Assembly: GCA_027623875.1 (NCBI GenBank) | Contig: JAQBUS010000001.1 | Coordinates: 1-49,305 of the forward strand | DNA length: 49,305 nucleotides | Direction: 5' to 3' | Source: Pseudomonadota bacterium | GTDB taxonomy: Bacteria > Pseudomonadota > Alphaproteobacteria > Rhodobacterales > Rhodobacteraceae | In this document: positions 1-7,300 of the stretch, piece by piece | Position numbering within the stretch: the stretch's first letter is position 1 | Layout of the letters: each line of letters begins with the position of its first letter | Notes under the pieces: generated by a model | What the model was told of the DNA's origin: nothing | Database searches by the model: none | What the model saw: the letters and a program-made list of their open reading frames with translations, nothing else | Made by a program: the position numbers and the translations under genes

Positions 1-232
1 AATTAAATAAAATAAAAAATGACTTAAGCTTTTATCCGGCATACAAGGATTTACACTTACTTTTCGTCATATTTCGAATTATACGTAGACAGACCGCAAA
101 ACATTGCCGTTAAAATAGAAAAAATACAAACAACATTTCCATCCAAAACAAAAACTAAAGAAACCCAAGTATTAACGACGCAACAAATTAATAAAAAACG
201 ACCTTTGTTGTTGAGTTTCGACCAAGACCTCA

Positions 233-961
233 TTATTCTGGAGCGTATTTGTACAAATTTAAATTAGGTCTTTTTGTTTCGCAGTGATGCCTCAAACGTC
301 TAACTTCCACTTTATTTAATATATCTAAAACTGAATCCACATAAACAGCCATCTCTTTTGGAGAAGTCCTTGGAACATCTTCAATTTTAAAGTTGTAGTT
401 AGCTTTTATTTTGTCAAAAATTTTAATTTTAGTGAGATTTATAGCCTGCCTAGTATTTTTGTGCTTTTCTGACATTTCAAGCTCGCTATCACCATTTAGC
501 AAACTTAAGAAAATATCTTTTTCGTGGTCAGTCAATATGTTCGAATATTTATTAATTATATTCTTAACGACCTCAATCTTAGAGTTTCCGTCAAAACTCT
601 CAAACGATTCGTCTTCTTCTCCGGCAGAATCACATACGACCTCAAAAAGACTCTTAATCCCTTCGTCTGTATTCACGATTCCATCTGAAAGATGTTTATC
701 TTCATCAATTCTTTTTGAAGAATTCCACTTAGTGTTATTTCTAGCGAAAGCGTAAGCCCACTTTCCGAAATCGGATTTCGAAAAATCATAACCGAATTTA
801 TCAAAAAACTTTTGTTTGTTTTTTATTAATTGAAAATTAATCGTACTCACCACCTCGCCAACTGAAAGAGTTAGATTAGTATTTAAGTGTTTACCTACAA
901 TCCTAACCAGATCCTCTTGATGGTTAGATAGAAACTCCTCGAATCTACACTTCATTTTCAT
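233..961 (-). CDS. Putative sigma-70-like transcription factor (242 aa)
   Basis: I read this as a small, divergent sigma factor that would redirect host RNA polymerase. Seen: an aromatic, basic helix around residues 65-85 (FGKWAYAFARNNTKW) resembles sigma region 2, and residues about 140-185 (TDHEKDIFLSLLNGDSELEM, then a turn and a second helix with RQAINLTKIKIF) have the spacing of a region-4 helix-turn-helix. The acidic linker between them (about 95-130) is also typical of two-domain sigma factors. An AAAGGA box sits 7 nt before the ATG at 961, which supports this start. The gene overlaps the end of the upstream three-HTH gene by 17 nt, so the two are probably co-translated. Family assignment is from pattern only. 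It could instead be a general two-domain DNA-binding protein. Confidence 0.5.
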   Translation of the reverse strand: MKMKCRFEEFLSNHQEDLVRIVGKHLNTNLTLSVGEVVSTINFQLIKNKQKFFDKFGYDFSKSDFGKWAYAFARNNTKWNSSKRIDEDKHLSDGIVNTDEGIKSLFEVVCDSAGEEDESFESFDGNSKIEVVKNIINKYSNILTDHEKDIFLSLLNGDSELEMSEKHKNTRQAINLTKIKIFDKIKANYNFKIEDVPRTSPKEMAVYVDSVLDILNKVEVRRLRHHCETKRPNLNLYKYAPE

Positions 962-2210
962 CTAAATATCCTTTCCAGTTCTTGAAAGTGTTAAGGCTAA
1001 CATTTAAAAATTTTGCAGCCTTACTGTCTGACTGACCGTTTTGGTGGTAAGCTTGAAGTATTGAAAATTTATTATCTTTGAAAAAATTTATTCTATTTTC
1101 CAAATGCCTTTTTTTGGCAGCTTCGCTCACGTTTCTAGCTCTAATTTCTGGAGAGCAGAATTCATTGGAAAAATCTTCGTCTTCCTTTTTAAACCTATAA
1201 ATTAAATTTTCAAGATACAATTTACTTATGCCCATAAGTTCTGCCGTTTTTTTTCTATTAAAGCCGGTTTCTCTCATGAATTTAATTATGTTATCTTTAT
1301 GGGCTTTTTTTATTTTCAACTTTTTAGATTCAAGGGTAGGAGTAATGCTTTTTTTCCATTTTTCATAAGCCTCTGTCCCTTTCTTGTTGGGAGGAGGGCG
1401 CCACTTCCTATCTTTGGTGATTTTAGACATTTTAGCTTTATACTCAGGAGTTTTAGTGAAAGAATAGTCTTGCCCCCTTTTAAAGGTAAGGGGAAAATCC
1501 TTTTTCCAATCCACTTTTGGAAATCTATCCAAAGCCCTTCTCATGACACTGCGAGAAACTCCCGCTTGCTCTGAAGCATATTGAATATTTCCACCACATT
1601 TACGCATTAGGGATTTGATGAAATCTAATTCCATTTGCTTATGCTTAGGGTTATTAAAAGAGGCATGTCCTTTGATTATTTTATTTTCTTTGAGGTATTT
1701 TTCACTATTACATTCTTCAGTTAAATCTGGACACAAAGGTTTAAATGAATTTTTTATATACTCCTTGTTTAGATTTTTAACAGCCTTCCTTAAGCGATTC
1801 TTATTTTCCTCGCTTAAGTTTTTTGGCCCTCCATTGAATCGAGTCAACTGCCCTTTTAAACGCTCCTTCTCAAACTTGAACAACTTATTCCAGTCATTAG
1901 GAAAAGAAATCGACCTTATAGACTCCCACTGGGAAATAGATAACGGTTTATTTAAGGAAGCCATCTGCCATTTTCCATGAATCATAGAAATTGTGAAGCT
2001 TTTAACTTTGAGGAATAAATCGTTTTCCTCAAGCCTTTCAGTTAAAATTTTCCTAGCTAATTCAGCGGAGCGAGCCTTAACAATCGTCTTGAAATCTCTC
2101 TCTTTCGAATTTTTATATATTTCCGTATAACTAATGAACCAGTACTGATCATGGGCAAATTTTTGCCTTCTAACTTTTTTTTGCTTAAATTTTGAAGTTT
2201 TAAAATCCAT
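945..2210 (-). CDS. DNA-binding protein with three helix-turn-helix motifs (421 aa)
   Basis: The first residues are very basic. Three helix-turn-helix-like segments follow: about residues 195-235 (GGNIQYASEQAGVSRSVMRR), 310-345 (NRKKTAELMGISKLYLENLI) and 385-421 (SDSKAAKFLNVSLNTFKNW). The middle (about 250-310) is rich in Lys and Pro and resembles the NUMOD-type DNA-binding segments of intron endonucleases, but I see no GIY-YIG or HNH catalytic motif. I chose the ATG at 2210, not the in-frame ATG at 2219, because a strong promoter (TTGACC-17-TATAAT) has its -10 box at 2221-2226 and transcription would start after the first ATG. The protein is probably a phage transcription or nucleoid regulator, co-expressed with the sigma-like factor downstream. 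Function is inferred. Confidence 0.6.
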   Translation of the reverse strand: MDFKTSKFKQKKVRRQKFAHDQYWFISYTEIYKNSKERDFKTIVKARSAELARKILTERLEENDLFLKVKSFTISMIHGKWQMASLNKPLSISQWESIRSISFPNDWNKLFKFEKERLKGQLTRFNGGPKNLSEENKNRLRKAVKNLNKEYIKNSFKPLCPDLTEECNSEKYLKENKIIKGHASFNNPKHKQMELDFIKSLMRKCGGNIQYASEQAGVSRSVMRRALDRFPKVDWKKDFPLTFKRGQDYSFTKTPEYKAKMSKITKDRKWRPPPNKKGTEAYEKWKKSITPTLESKKLKIKKAHKDNIIKFMRETGFNRKKTAELMGISKLYLENLIYRFKKEDEDFSNEFCSPEIRARNVSEAAKKRHLENRINFFKDNKFSILQAYHQNGQSDSKAAKFLNVSLNTFKNWKGYLDENEV

Positions 2211-2220
2211 AGTAAGCATT

Positions 2221-2249
2221 ATTATACCATATCAAATAAGAAAGGTCAA
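2221..2249 (-). promoter_or_regulatory. Promoter of the three-HTH/sigma operon
   Basis: On the minus strand the -35 box TTGACC (2244-2249), a 17-nt spacer ending in TGG (extended -10) and TATAAT (2221-2226) form a near-consensus sigma-70 promoter. The ATG at 2210 begins 10 nt after the -10 box, so the message would have a leader of only a few bases. Confidence 0.8.
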
Positions 2250-2428
2250 GGCTTTTTTTTCCACTTGCAGTAACTTGGGTTTTCTAAGCGCTTTCTCTTC
2301 ATATAGTCGCGCTTCTGCTTCCTACGCCTCTCCCTATCTCTCTCGTCATAAGCCTTACGCGCTCGAGATATAGACTCCTTACCTTTTGAGCTTTCGGCGT
2401 ATTTTTTTTGATAATCGTCTTTCGCCAT
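2246..2428 (-). CDS. Small Lys/Arg-rich protein (60 aa)
   Basis: More than a third of residues are Lys or Arg, with a central helical run (RERRRKQKRDYMKRKRLE) and a single Cys near the end. It has no recognisable domain. The composition suggests nucleic-acid binding. The stop codon overlaps the -35 box of the next promoter. Unknown function. Confidence 0.5.
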   Translation of the reverse strand: MAKDDYQKKYAESSKGKESISRARKAYDERDRERRRKQKRDYMKRKRLENPSYCKWKKKP

Positions 2429-2482
2429 ATATCGTCCACTAGTAGTCGGTCTGTATAATTTTTTTTTTTCGAAAATAGAATT

Positions 2483-2689
2483 TTAATCTTCTAAATCTAT
2501 ATCCATGAATCCATTCCCAGACTCGATAAGTTCTTGGATTTTTTCTTGAAAAGCTCCAATCATTACAAAAGTATTAATATCAAACTCATCTAGATATCTA
2601 TTGACTAAGTCGTCAATTTCAAAACGAAAAGCGTCAGTTTGCTCGTCATAATCCTTTGGCCCACCAATATAGAATTCGTCATCGTCCAT
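2483..2689 (-). CDS. Small acidic protein (68 aa)
   Basis: Strongly acidic protein (Asp/Glu about 30%) starting MDDDEFYIGG and ending DIDLED, predicted mostly helical in the middle. I do not recognise it. A GTGTATATA motif lies 5 nt before the ATG and a strong terminator lies just upstream, so this gene begins a new transcription unit. Confidence 0.5.
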   Translation of the reverse strand: MDDDEFYIGGPKDYDEQTDAFRFEIDDLVNRYLDEFDINTFVMIGAFQEKIQELIESGNGFMDIDLED

Positions 2690-2694
2690 ACCTT

Positions 2695-2703
2695 TATATA
2701 CAC
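2695..2703 (-). promoter_or_regulatory. Candidate -10-only promoter (GTGTATATA)
   Basis: AAGTGTATATA ends 5 nt before the ATG at 2689. The same word at the same distance occurs before the gene at 19660. No good -35 box was found. It is part of the second promoter class proposed in the findings. Confidence 0.35.
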
Positions 2704-2740
2704 TTATAATAAAATTAATAAACGATTTTTCAACATAACG

Positions 2741-2768
2741 AAAAGAGCCGCCCCGTAGGGCGGCTCTT
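2741..2768 (-). terminator. Intrinsic terminator
   Basis: A perfect 11-bp inverted repeat (AAGAGCCGCCC / GGGCGGCTCTT) around a 4-nt loop, followed on the minus strand by TTTT. It ends the transcription unit that starts at the promoter at 5806-5834. The plus strand also shows a short T-poor flank, so activity in the other direction is less likely. Confidence 0.9.
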
Positions 2769-2791
2769 GATTAGTTGTGGCTGATTTTAAA

Positions 2792-3028
2792 TCAACTCTG
2801 ATCTTGCTTCTGTAGGACGCCTACAATCAATAATAGAGTGATTAACCCTGCGAGACTAGCCCCTTCCCCAACAAAGCCATTTACAATGCTCTGTAGGTTT
2901 GCGATGACATTCATCCCAGCTGCTTCACCGAACACGACTTGAGCTAAAACAAGAAGTCCGATGACTGACGTTAATACTGTGAATATACCTCCAGTGGAGG
3001 CTTTTATTGTGTTTACTACGTTTTCCAT
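2792..3028 (-). CDS. Small two-helix membrane protein (78 aa)
   Basis: Two hydrophobic segments are visible, about residues 14-34 (GIFTVLTSVIGLLVLAQVVF) and 58-73 (LAGLITLLLIVGVL), joined by a short Gly/Ala-rich loop, with a short polar C-terminus. It lies 18 nt behind the outer-membrane protein gene and just before the terminator, so it is the last gene of that operon. A holin-like role or a partner of the barrel protein is possible; neither is shown by the sequence. Confidence 0.6.
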   Translation of the reverse strand: MENVVNTIKASTGGIFTVLTSVIGLLVLAQVVFGEAAGMNVIANLQSIVNGFVGEGASLAGLITLLLIVGVLQKQDQS

Positions 3029-3046
3029 GATAATATTTATTTGAGA

Positions 3047-3715
3047 TTAGAATTTAACACTTAATCCAACGCCCCAAAGGGTTTCGTTTTCTCTAGTGTC
3101 GTTATCGGACACGGCTACATCCGCATACAAGTCTACATTATCCTTAATAGTCTTAGTTGCGGTAAGCTTTGCTCCAAGATAAGTGCTGTCGACTAAAGAG
3201 GAGACATCAGTGTTACCAAGAATACCAGCAAGCTCTAGATTTACAACTTCCAAATCAATATCGTAACTGACCCGACCTTCAAATGTATAAAGGCTATCAT
3301 CAGTATCCCGATAAACGCTAACACTAGGAGATAGTGGGAAGTTTAAGCCTACAGACGCAAAAGCCTCTAGGTTATCGCCAGAGACACTGTTGTCGGTATT
3401 GTATACTCCAACATAAGCATTAAGCTTATCCTCAAAGAAAGAGGTTCCGAGACCTACAGTTAGTTCATTGTTATCCGCACCGCTGGAGGTCGTGCTTTGG
3501 TTCGTAAAGAAATCCCCAAAGACATCGACAGACCCAAGGCCGACATTAAACCCGACTTGGGCTTGAATAGCATCCTGAGAAACTAGCTGACCGCGACGAT
3601 GGTAATCTGAGGAAAATTTAGTCCCCATATTCCCGTTTACGGAAGGAGCTTCTGCAGAAGCGACGTTAATAGAAAGCCCTAGAAGGGCAATTAGTTTTAT
3701 TAGTTTATTTTTCAT
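3047..3715 (-). CDS. Outer-membrane beta-barrel protein, TorF-like (222 aa)
   Basis: Residues 1-21 are a Sec signal peptide with an Ala-Ser-Ala cleavage site before EAPSV. The rest alternates polar and hydrophobic residues in short strands and ends in Gly-Leu-Ser-Val-Lys-Phe; the terminal Phe is the usual BAM-recognition signature of outer-membrane barrels. The segment SSDYHRRGQLVSQD resembles the SDYxxRG start of TorF-type small porins; that family link is from memory. About 200 mature residues would fit an 8- to 10-stranded barrel. A phage would make this in the infected Gram-negative cell, where it could alter permeability or block superinfection. It sits in an operon with other membrane proteins. 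Expression position and role are inferred; the localisation signals are seen. Confidence 0.8.
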   Translation of the reverse strand: MKNKLIKLIALLGLSINVASAEAPSVNGNMGTKFSSDYHRRGQLVSQDAIQAQVGFNVGLGSVDVFGDFFTNQSTTSSGADNNELTVGLGTSFFEDKLNAYVGVYNTDNSVSGDNLEAFASVGLNFPLSPSVSVYRDTDDSLYTFEGRVSYDIDLEVVNLELAGILGNTDVSSLVDSTYLGAKLTATKTIKDNVDLYADVAVSDNDTRENETLWGVGLSVKF

Positions 3716-3736
3716 GTTTTTATTGATTAATGAAAG

Positions 3737-3910
3737 TTATATTTTCTTTTTAGCTACATGCTCGCCTACATTTCCAGCGGCATAAAGTCCAAAAATCCAT
3801 TTTACAAAATCAGCCCAATCTTTAAATTCAGCCATACCGTAGAGTAAAGCTGCGCTTGCGCAAGCAAAGCAAATCGTAGCGCATAATAGTTTTCTACTTT
3901 TTAAATTCAT
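3737..3910 (-). CDS. Small membrane protein, possible holin (57 aa)
   Basis: This short frame fills the gap between the barrel gene and the endonuclease-like gene. It starts MNLKSRKLLCATICFACASA with one clear transmembrane helix (about 8-25), has a second amphipathic/hydrophobic stretch (FVKWIFGLYAAGNVGE) and ends in a Lys-rich tail. WIFGLYAAGNVGE resembles the C-terminal part of some phage holin-type proteins, from memory. There is no clear Shine-Dalgarno box. It is flanked by 12 nt to the next gene upstream and 21 nt to the barrel gene downstream. Confidence 0.6.
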   Translation of the reverse strand: MNLKSRKLLCATICFACASAALLYGMAEFKDWADFVKWIFGLYAAGNVGEHVAKKKI

Positions 3911-3922
3911 AATTATCTTTCT

Positions 3923-4534
3923 TTATTGTATTCTTATTTCTTTCCAGTTTACTTGGTTGTTTTTTACTAAATCTCTAATGTGTCGTTGTTTTGAGTTGAG
4001 TTGACTTTTTCCGCTTTTAATTTCAATTAAAGTTACTGCGTCGTCGTCAAATGATATATAATCTATAGGTTTACCTAGGAAGGTGCAGTTCTCAGGGTCA
4101 AAATCAAATTGATCTAAAAATGGAGCTAATGTCTCTGCTATATGACCCAATCTTACTTCGCTACTTTTCTTTTGTGATAAAACTTTTTTTCTAGACTCAG
4201 TTTCTTCTTCTAAGTTTTTTTCTAAATTTTGTAAGCGAACAGTTAGTTCAAGTTCTTTTTCGCCCAACTCTTTCTCTTTTTTAGAGATTGATTCTTGTTC
4301 TCGACTTAGTATCCTTCTCAAATCTGCAGTTGATTCGTGAAATCTAGATTCTCTAAGGTCTTGAGATTTTTTACTTTGGTTTAATTGATTCTCTAAGGAA
4401 ACTAATTGAGACTTTAGGGAATCGGCGTTAAATTTAAACTTTTGCTCAGATTGCTGTACTCTTTTTAATCTTAATGCAATAGCTATTACACATATAATAA
4501 CACAAAACAATAAAAATTCAACGATAAAATTCAT
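3923..4534 (-). CDS. Membrane-anchored Holliday-junction-resolvase-like endonuclease (203 aa)
   Basis: Residues about 3-22 are a transmembrane helix, followed by a long coiled coil (about 30-130, rich in Glu/Lys/Gln). The C-terminal 60 residues carry LGKPIDYISFDDDAVTLIEI followed by Lys-Ser-Gly-Lys and SKQRHIRDLV, the pattern of the Endonuc_Holl family (distant relatives of archaeal Holliday junction resolvases, COG4741-like), with a D...E-x-K active-site arrangement. The ATG at 4534 is preferred over the upstream TTG at 4543. The membrane anchor is odd for a DNA enzyme but is normal for this family. Substrate is unknown. Confidence 0.7.
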   Translation of the reverse strand: MNFIVEFLLFCVIICVIAIALRLKRVQQSEQKFKFNADSLKSQLVSLENQLNQSKKSQDLRESRFHESTADLRRILSREQESISKKEKELGEKELELTVRLQNLEKNLEEETESRKKVLSQKKSSEVRLGHIAETLAPFLDQFDFDPENCTFLGKPIDYISFDDDAVTLIEIKSGKSQLNSKQRHIRDLVKNNQVNWKEIRIQ

Positions 4535-4550
4535 AAAAAGCAAAAAAAAG

Positions 4551-4790
4551 TTACTTAGACTTCTTTTTGCAGCAAGGCTTCTGAGGTTCGCTTTTACAAT
4601 CCGATCCCGATAAATCAGTAAAAGCCCTGAGTTTTTGAACCTCTTTCAATATATAATCGAGTTTGGATCGCAATTTAGAGTCATTATGATGAGTCTGCAG
4701 TTCGAGGTCGTCAACTTTTGCCTGTAACATTATGATGCTGTTTTTTAATTTTAAATGAGAGGTCTCATTTTGCTCTGAATCGCTACTCAT
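4551..4790 (-). CDS. Coiled-coil protein with Cys/Lys tail (79 aa)
   Basis: Residues about 13-60 are heptad-like (LKLKNSIIMLQAKVDDLELQ) and end in a Lys-rich tail with three cysteines (SDCKSEPQKPCCKKKSK) that could bind metal or cross-link. The start overlaps the previous stop by ATGA (4787-4790). Unknown function. Confidence 0.5.
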   Translation of the reverse strand: MSSDSEQNETSHLKLKNSIIMLQAKVDDLELQTHHNDSKLRSKLDYILKEVQKLRAFTDLSGSDCKSEPQKPCCKKKSK

Positions 4791-5023
4791 TTTTTAGTTA
4801 AAGAAACTATCCTATCATGTCTAAATGATCGGACTTCATTTCGAGCAAAGCAATAAGCCTTAAAACCTGCATTGTCTCGATTCTGCTTTTTATTGCTAAA
4901 TGAGTTATACAAATTTATACTTCCGATTAAATAAGTTTTGATTTTGTCGTCTCTGTTTTTATAAACAACGTAATACTTGCTAGAATTAAATTGAGATATT
5001 TTATTTAAAAAATTTTTAATCAT
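4787..5023 (-). CDS. Unknown protein (78 aa)
   Basis: Basic, Asn/Lys/Tyr-rich protein with strand-like segments (YYVVYKNRDDKIKTYLIGSI) and no recognisable domain. It is translationally coupled to the coiled-coil gene downstream through an ATGA overlap. Confidence 0.45.
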   Translation of the reverse strand: MIKNFLNKISQFNSSKYYVVYKNRDDKIKTYLIGSINLYNSFSNKKQNRDNAGFKAYCFARNEVRSFRHDRIVSLTKK

Positions 5024-5032
5024 ATTAACAAA

Positions 5033-5236
5033 TCAATCTTCATGTGGAGTTATACCTCTAGACTCACAGTAAGCTACTGAATAACCAGTCTTAAAATGAA
5101 ACTTTTCTATCCACATTATCATTCCTAATATAACGTAAGGTTCCCAAGAGGAATAGCTAAGATTCATAAAAAGTAAAGTGCCTATTACGATGTAAGGGCA
5201 GAATTTGTTTAAACAATAATTAATTACAGCTTCCAT
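5033..5236 (-). CDS. Small membrane protein (67 aa)
   Basis: Two hydrophobic stretches, about residues 13-28 (CPYIVIGTLLFMNLSY) and 33-43 (YVILGMIMW), then a polar tail ending TPHED. Its start lies 17 nt inside the previous gene. Unknown function. It adds to the cluster of membrane proteins in this operon. Confidence 0.5.
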   Translation of the reverse strand: MEAVINYCLNKFCPYIVIGTLLFMNLSYSSWEPYVILGMIMWIEKFHFKTGYSVAYCESRGITPHED

Positions 5237-5573
5237 CTTTTTTCTTTTTTATATATCTAGTATAATCTTTCTCTCCAAAACAATTAACATAACCCCTACC
5301 GTAGTGATCCATGAATGTGCCTCCAATTTCTAAGCTTTTAACCTTCGATAGCAAAGCTTTAAGGTCATCCGTAAGGCTGTCAGAGCCAGTTTCAATTGCA
5401 GATACAGTTGCGGTTACGGAATGAAGTCTTAAACTGTCTATTTTTACAGGAGAACCTTTAAAATGAAACTTGAAAGATTCACTATTTGAGGAATTTTTTA
5501 TTAACTTTATCAAGGATGATCGACTCGGATGCATAAACTCCAAATCATAATGGCAAGCGTTTGATTTATTCAT
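5220..5573 (-). CDS. Unknown protein (117 aa)
   Basis: Soluble mixed alpha/beta protein. Residues about 5-16 (ACHYDLEFMHPS) and 95-112 (DHYGRGYVNCFGEKDYTR) are the most distinctive stretches. I do not recognise a family. It overlaps both neighbours (8 and 17 nt), as expected for an operon member. Confidence 0.5.
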   Translation of the reverse strand: MNKSNACHYDLEFMHPSRSSLIKLIKNSSNSESFKFHFKGSPVKIDSLRLHSVTATVSAIETGSDSLTDDLKALLSKVKSLEIGGTFMDHYGRGYVNCFGEKDYTRYIKKKKDGSCN

Positions 5574-5796
5574 TGTCTAACTCTTTCATCCATTTAGGTT
5601 TGAAAGCGTTTGGAAAAACCTCTTCAAATCTATTTTTAAATTTATCACTAACGTTTCTAGGTATATCTCCCTTTCCATTACTATGGGAATCGTTAAAGAT
5701 TGTGTCTCTAGAACAGCTCATTTTATTATCCTTGCAATACTGCTTAAAGCCGTCTTGCGCTTTATTTACCTCTTTGCTTGTGTGGTCTTCGCTCAT
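5566..5796 (-). CDS. Unknown protein, first gene of the 5.8-2.7 kb operon (76 aa)
   Basis: Polar protein with charged helices and two cysteines (YCKDNKMSC). No family recognised. The ATG lies 9 nt after the -10 box of a strong promoter, so the transcript should be leaderless or nearly so. The operon continues through nine further genes to the terminator at 2741. Confidence 0.5.
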   Translation of the reverse strand: MSEDHTSKEVNKAQDGFKQYCKDNKMSCSRDTIFNDSHSNGKGDIPRNVSDKFKNRFEEVFPNAFKPKWMKELDNE

Positions 5797-5805
5797 TATG
5801 TATAT

Positions 5806-5834
5806 ATATTAACAAATAATTCAAGAAATGTCAA
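5806..5834 (-). promoter_or_regulatory. Promoter of the 5.8-2.7 kb membrane-protein operon
   Basis: TTGACA (5829-5834), 17-nt spacer ending TGT (extended -10) and TAATAT (5806-5811) on the minus strand. ATG follows 9 nt after the -10 box. Confidence 0.8.
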
Positions 5835-5837
5835 GGT

Positions 5838-6200
5838 TTATATTCCGTATAAAGAATTTAAGATGTTTTTAGACTTTTCTCTAAGCTCACCCATTCTCTC
5901 TTTAGAAATTTCATCTTTAACTTTTTTATCTTCCAAAGCTTTTTCTAAATCTTTTTGTTTTTCACCCTCTCTATCCTCCTCGGCATCGCTACCCTTAGCT
6001 ACAACCAAAAAAGTAATCTCATGGTTTGCGCTTTCACGAATCAATTCTTTAGAGTAATCAATTAAATCAAGGTATTGCTCCTGCTCTAAGACTTCGTAGG
6101 ACTCCCAGTTTTGAATTTTTTCAGCTAGAGTGTTGCTAGTGACTAATGCGAATTTAATTTGTCTATGACTCTTCATTTGATTTTTCCCACTGGTATACAT
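5838..6200 (-). CDS. Unknown charged helical protein (120 aa; start may be 6176)
   Basis: The C-terminal half (about 65-115) is almost entirely charged and helical (EEDREGEKQKDLEKALEDKK). The N-terminal half is mixed. Two ATGs are possible, 6200 and 6176; the second reduces the overlap with the upstream gene from 38 to 14 nt. Unknown function. Confidence 0.5.
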   Translation of the reverse strand: MYTSGKNQMKSHRQIKFALVTSNTLAEKIQNWESYEVLEQEQYLDLIDYSKELIRESANHEITFLVVAKGSDAEEDREGEKQKDLEKALEDKKVKDEISKERMGELREKSKNILNSLYGI

Positions 6201-6681
6201 TTTCCAAATCTAAAATGTTGGACATTTTAACTTGAGTAATCTGGTCTAATTTACCCTCTCTTTGGTAAATTTTATATTTAGCTTCCCAACTATTCTGCAC
6301 GAAGGGGAGATCAAAATCTATATTTGAATTAACATATTGAAGCAACCTTTTTCTGTTAACAAAAATATACTTATCCTCAAGTTCGAAAACTACTAGGTCA
6401 GAACCCCCATAAAGCCAGCCGAATTCCCCATTGACAGTTCGGAGTTCTACCCAAGCCCAATTATCATTTGGTTTTTTATTGCTCCTGTTGGTTTTTTTTC
6501 TAGATTTTAAAGAAATCCTAACAGAAACAGGGCCAGATTTACCCTTTCCAACTAATATAAAGTTAACGAATTCATTAAACTCTTCCTGCGTTGGCTTTTT
6601 GAGTATGTAGCCTCTTTTTTTAGCTTCAGAAATAAATTCTCTTCCCCATATTTTCTGGGGTTTTCTATTTTTGTTAATCAT
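6163..6681 (-). CDS. Unknown protein, possibly nuclease-like (172 aa)
   Basis: A central region (about 73-115) contains DNWAWVELRTVNGEFGWLYG, then SDLVVFELEDKYIFVNRKRL. This combination of an acidic residue after a strand with a GWLYG loop and a following D/E-rich strand recalls a conserved phage family with a restriction-endonuclease-like look. That resemblance is from memory and no catalytic triad is certain. The N-terminus is basic. The start overlaps the previous gene by 8 nt. Confidence 0.55.
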   Translation of the reverse strand: MINKNRKPQKIWGREFISEAKKRGYILKKPTQEEFNEFVNFILVGKGKSGPVSVRISLKSRKKTNRSNKKPNDNWAWVELRTVNGEFGWLYGGSDLVVFELEDKYIFVNRKRLLQYVNSNIDFDLPFVQNSWEAKYKIYQREGKLDQITQVKMSNILDLENVYQWEKSNEES

Positions 6682-6865
6682 TTTTATTTTTAATTGAAAA
6701 GCCTAAATTTCTAAGCCAAACTTTACTAACTGGAACTCTTGCGTTTTCATTGATGTAACTTTTTAAATCATCTAAGGAGATGTATTCAAAAGAATTAGAA
6801 CCTTTTGTGCGCCCGCTGCCTCTTTTCCTAGGTAAGCCATCTTTATTTACAGTTGGGTTTATCAT
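6674..6865 (-). CDS. Small phage protein with RGSGRTKGS motif (63 aa)
   Basis: A basic Gly-rich N-terminus (GLPRKRGSGRTKGSNSFEYI) is followed by a predicted helix-loop-helix (SLDDLKSYINENARVPVSKV). Similar short proteins with GRTKG-S-SF are common in large phages; the function is not known to me. A GTGTATTAT word lies directly before the ATG. Confidence 0.55.
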   Translation of the reverse strand: MINPTVNKDGLPRKRGSGRTKGSNSFEYISLDDLKSYINENARVPVSKVWLRNLGFSIKNKND

Positions 6866-6866
6866 G

Positions 6867-6875
6867 ATAATACAC
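6867..6875 (-). promoter_or_regulatory. Candidate -10-only motif (GTGTATTAT)
   Basis: AAGTGTATTAT sits one base before the ATG at 6865. It matches the second promoter class, but the distance to the start codon is shorter than in the other copies, so this copy is doubtful. Confidence 0.2.
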
Positions 6876-6892
6876 TTGAACGTCGTGTTTAC

Positions 6893-7105
6893 CTATCGAA
6901 TGTAATGCGGAGAGGTAGTTTTCTTTATAGAAACTATGTTTGGGCAAAAAGATTTATCAAACTCTTTAACCATTTTAATTAAGGATTTGGACCTTTCTAC
7001 AGCTTCAGACTTTTTAACATAATTAGTCGGCTCAACCCTTCGACCATCCCTAGTGACAACATACACTGGATCTACAATTGAATTTAATGAATTATCTTCT
7101 TCCAT
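6893..7105 (-). CDS. Unknown small protein (70 aa)
   Basis: VDPVYVVTRDGRRVEPTNY followed by a helix (KKSEAVERSKSLIKMVKEFD) looks like a small folded domain of one hairpin and one helix. No family named. It overlaps the upstream gene by 22 nt. Confidence 0.45.
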   Translation of the reverse strand: MEEDNSLNSIVDPVYVVTRDGRRVEPTNYVKKSEAVERSKSLIKMVKEFDKSFCPNIVSIKKTTSPHYIR

Positions 7106-7284
7106 TCTGATTTATCTTTTTTTGAAATTTCTTTAATTTCTACCTTGAAACCTATTAAGCCTCCAGAATTACACGTTTCTTCAAACATTGACTTGGCTGT
7201 TTCGGGGCTGTTTGCACTATAATATCTATAATGGTTTCTCTTTTCCGAGTCCACTGTATATTTAAACCTATATTTATCAGCCAT
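7084..7284 (-). CDS. Unknown small protein (66 aa)
   Basis: The layout RFKYTVDSEKRNHYRYYSAN, helix (SPETAKSMFEETC), strand (LIGFKVEIKEI) suggests a small beta-alpha-beta fold. An AAAAGG box lies about 9 nt before the ATG, so this internal gene has a real ribosome-binding site. Unknown function. Confidence 0.5.
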   Translation of the reverse strand: MADKYRFKYTVDSEKRNHYRYYSANSPETAKSMFEETCNSGGLIGFKVEIKEISKKDKSEWKKIIH

Positions 7285-7300
7285 AATTTCAACCTTTTAG

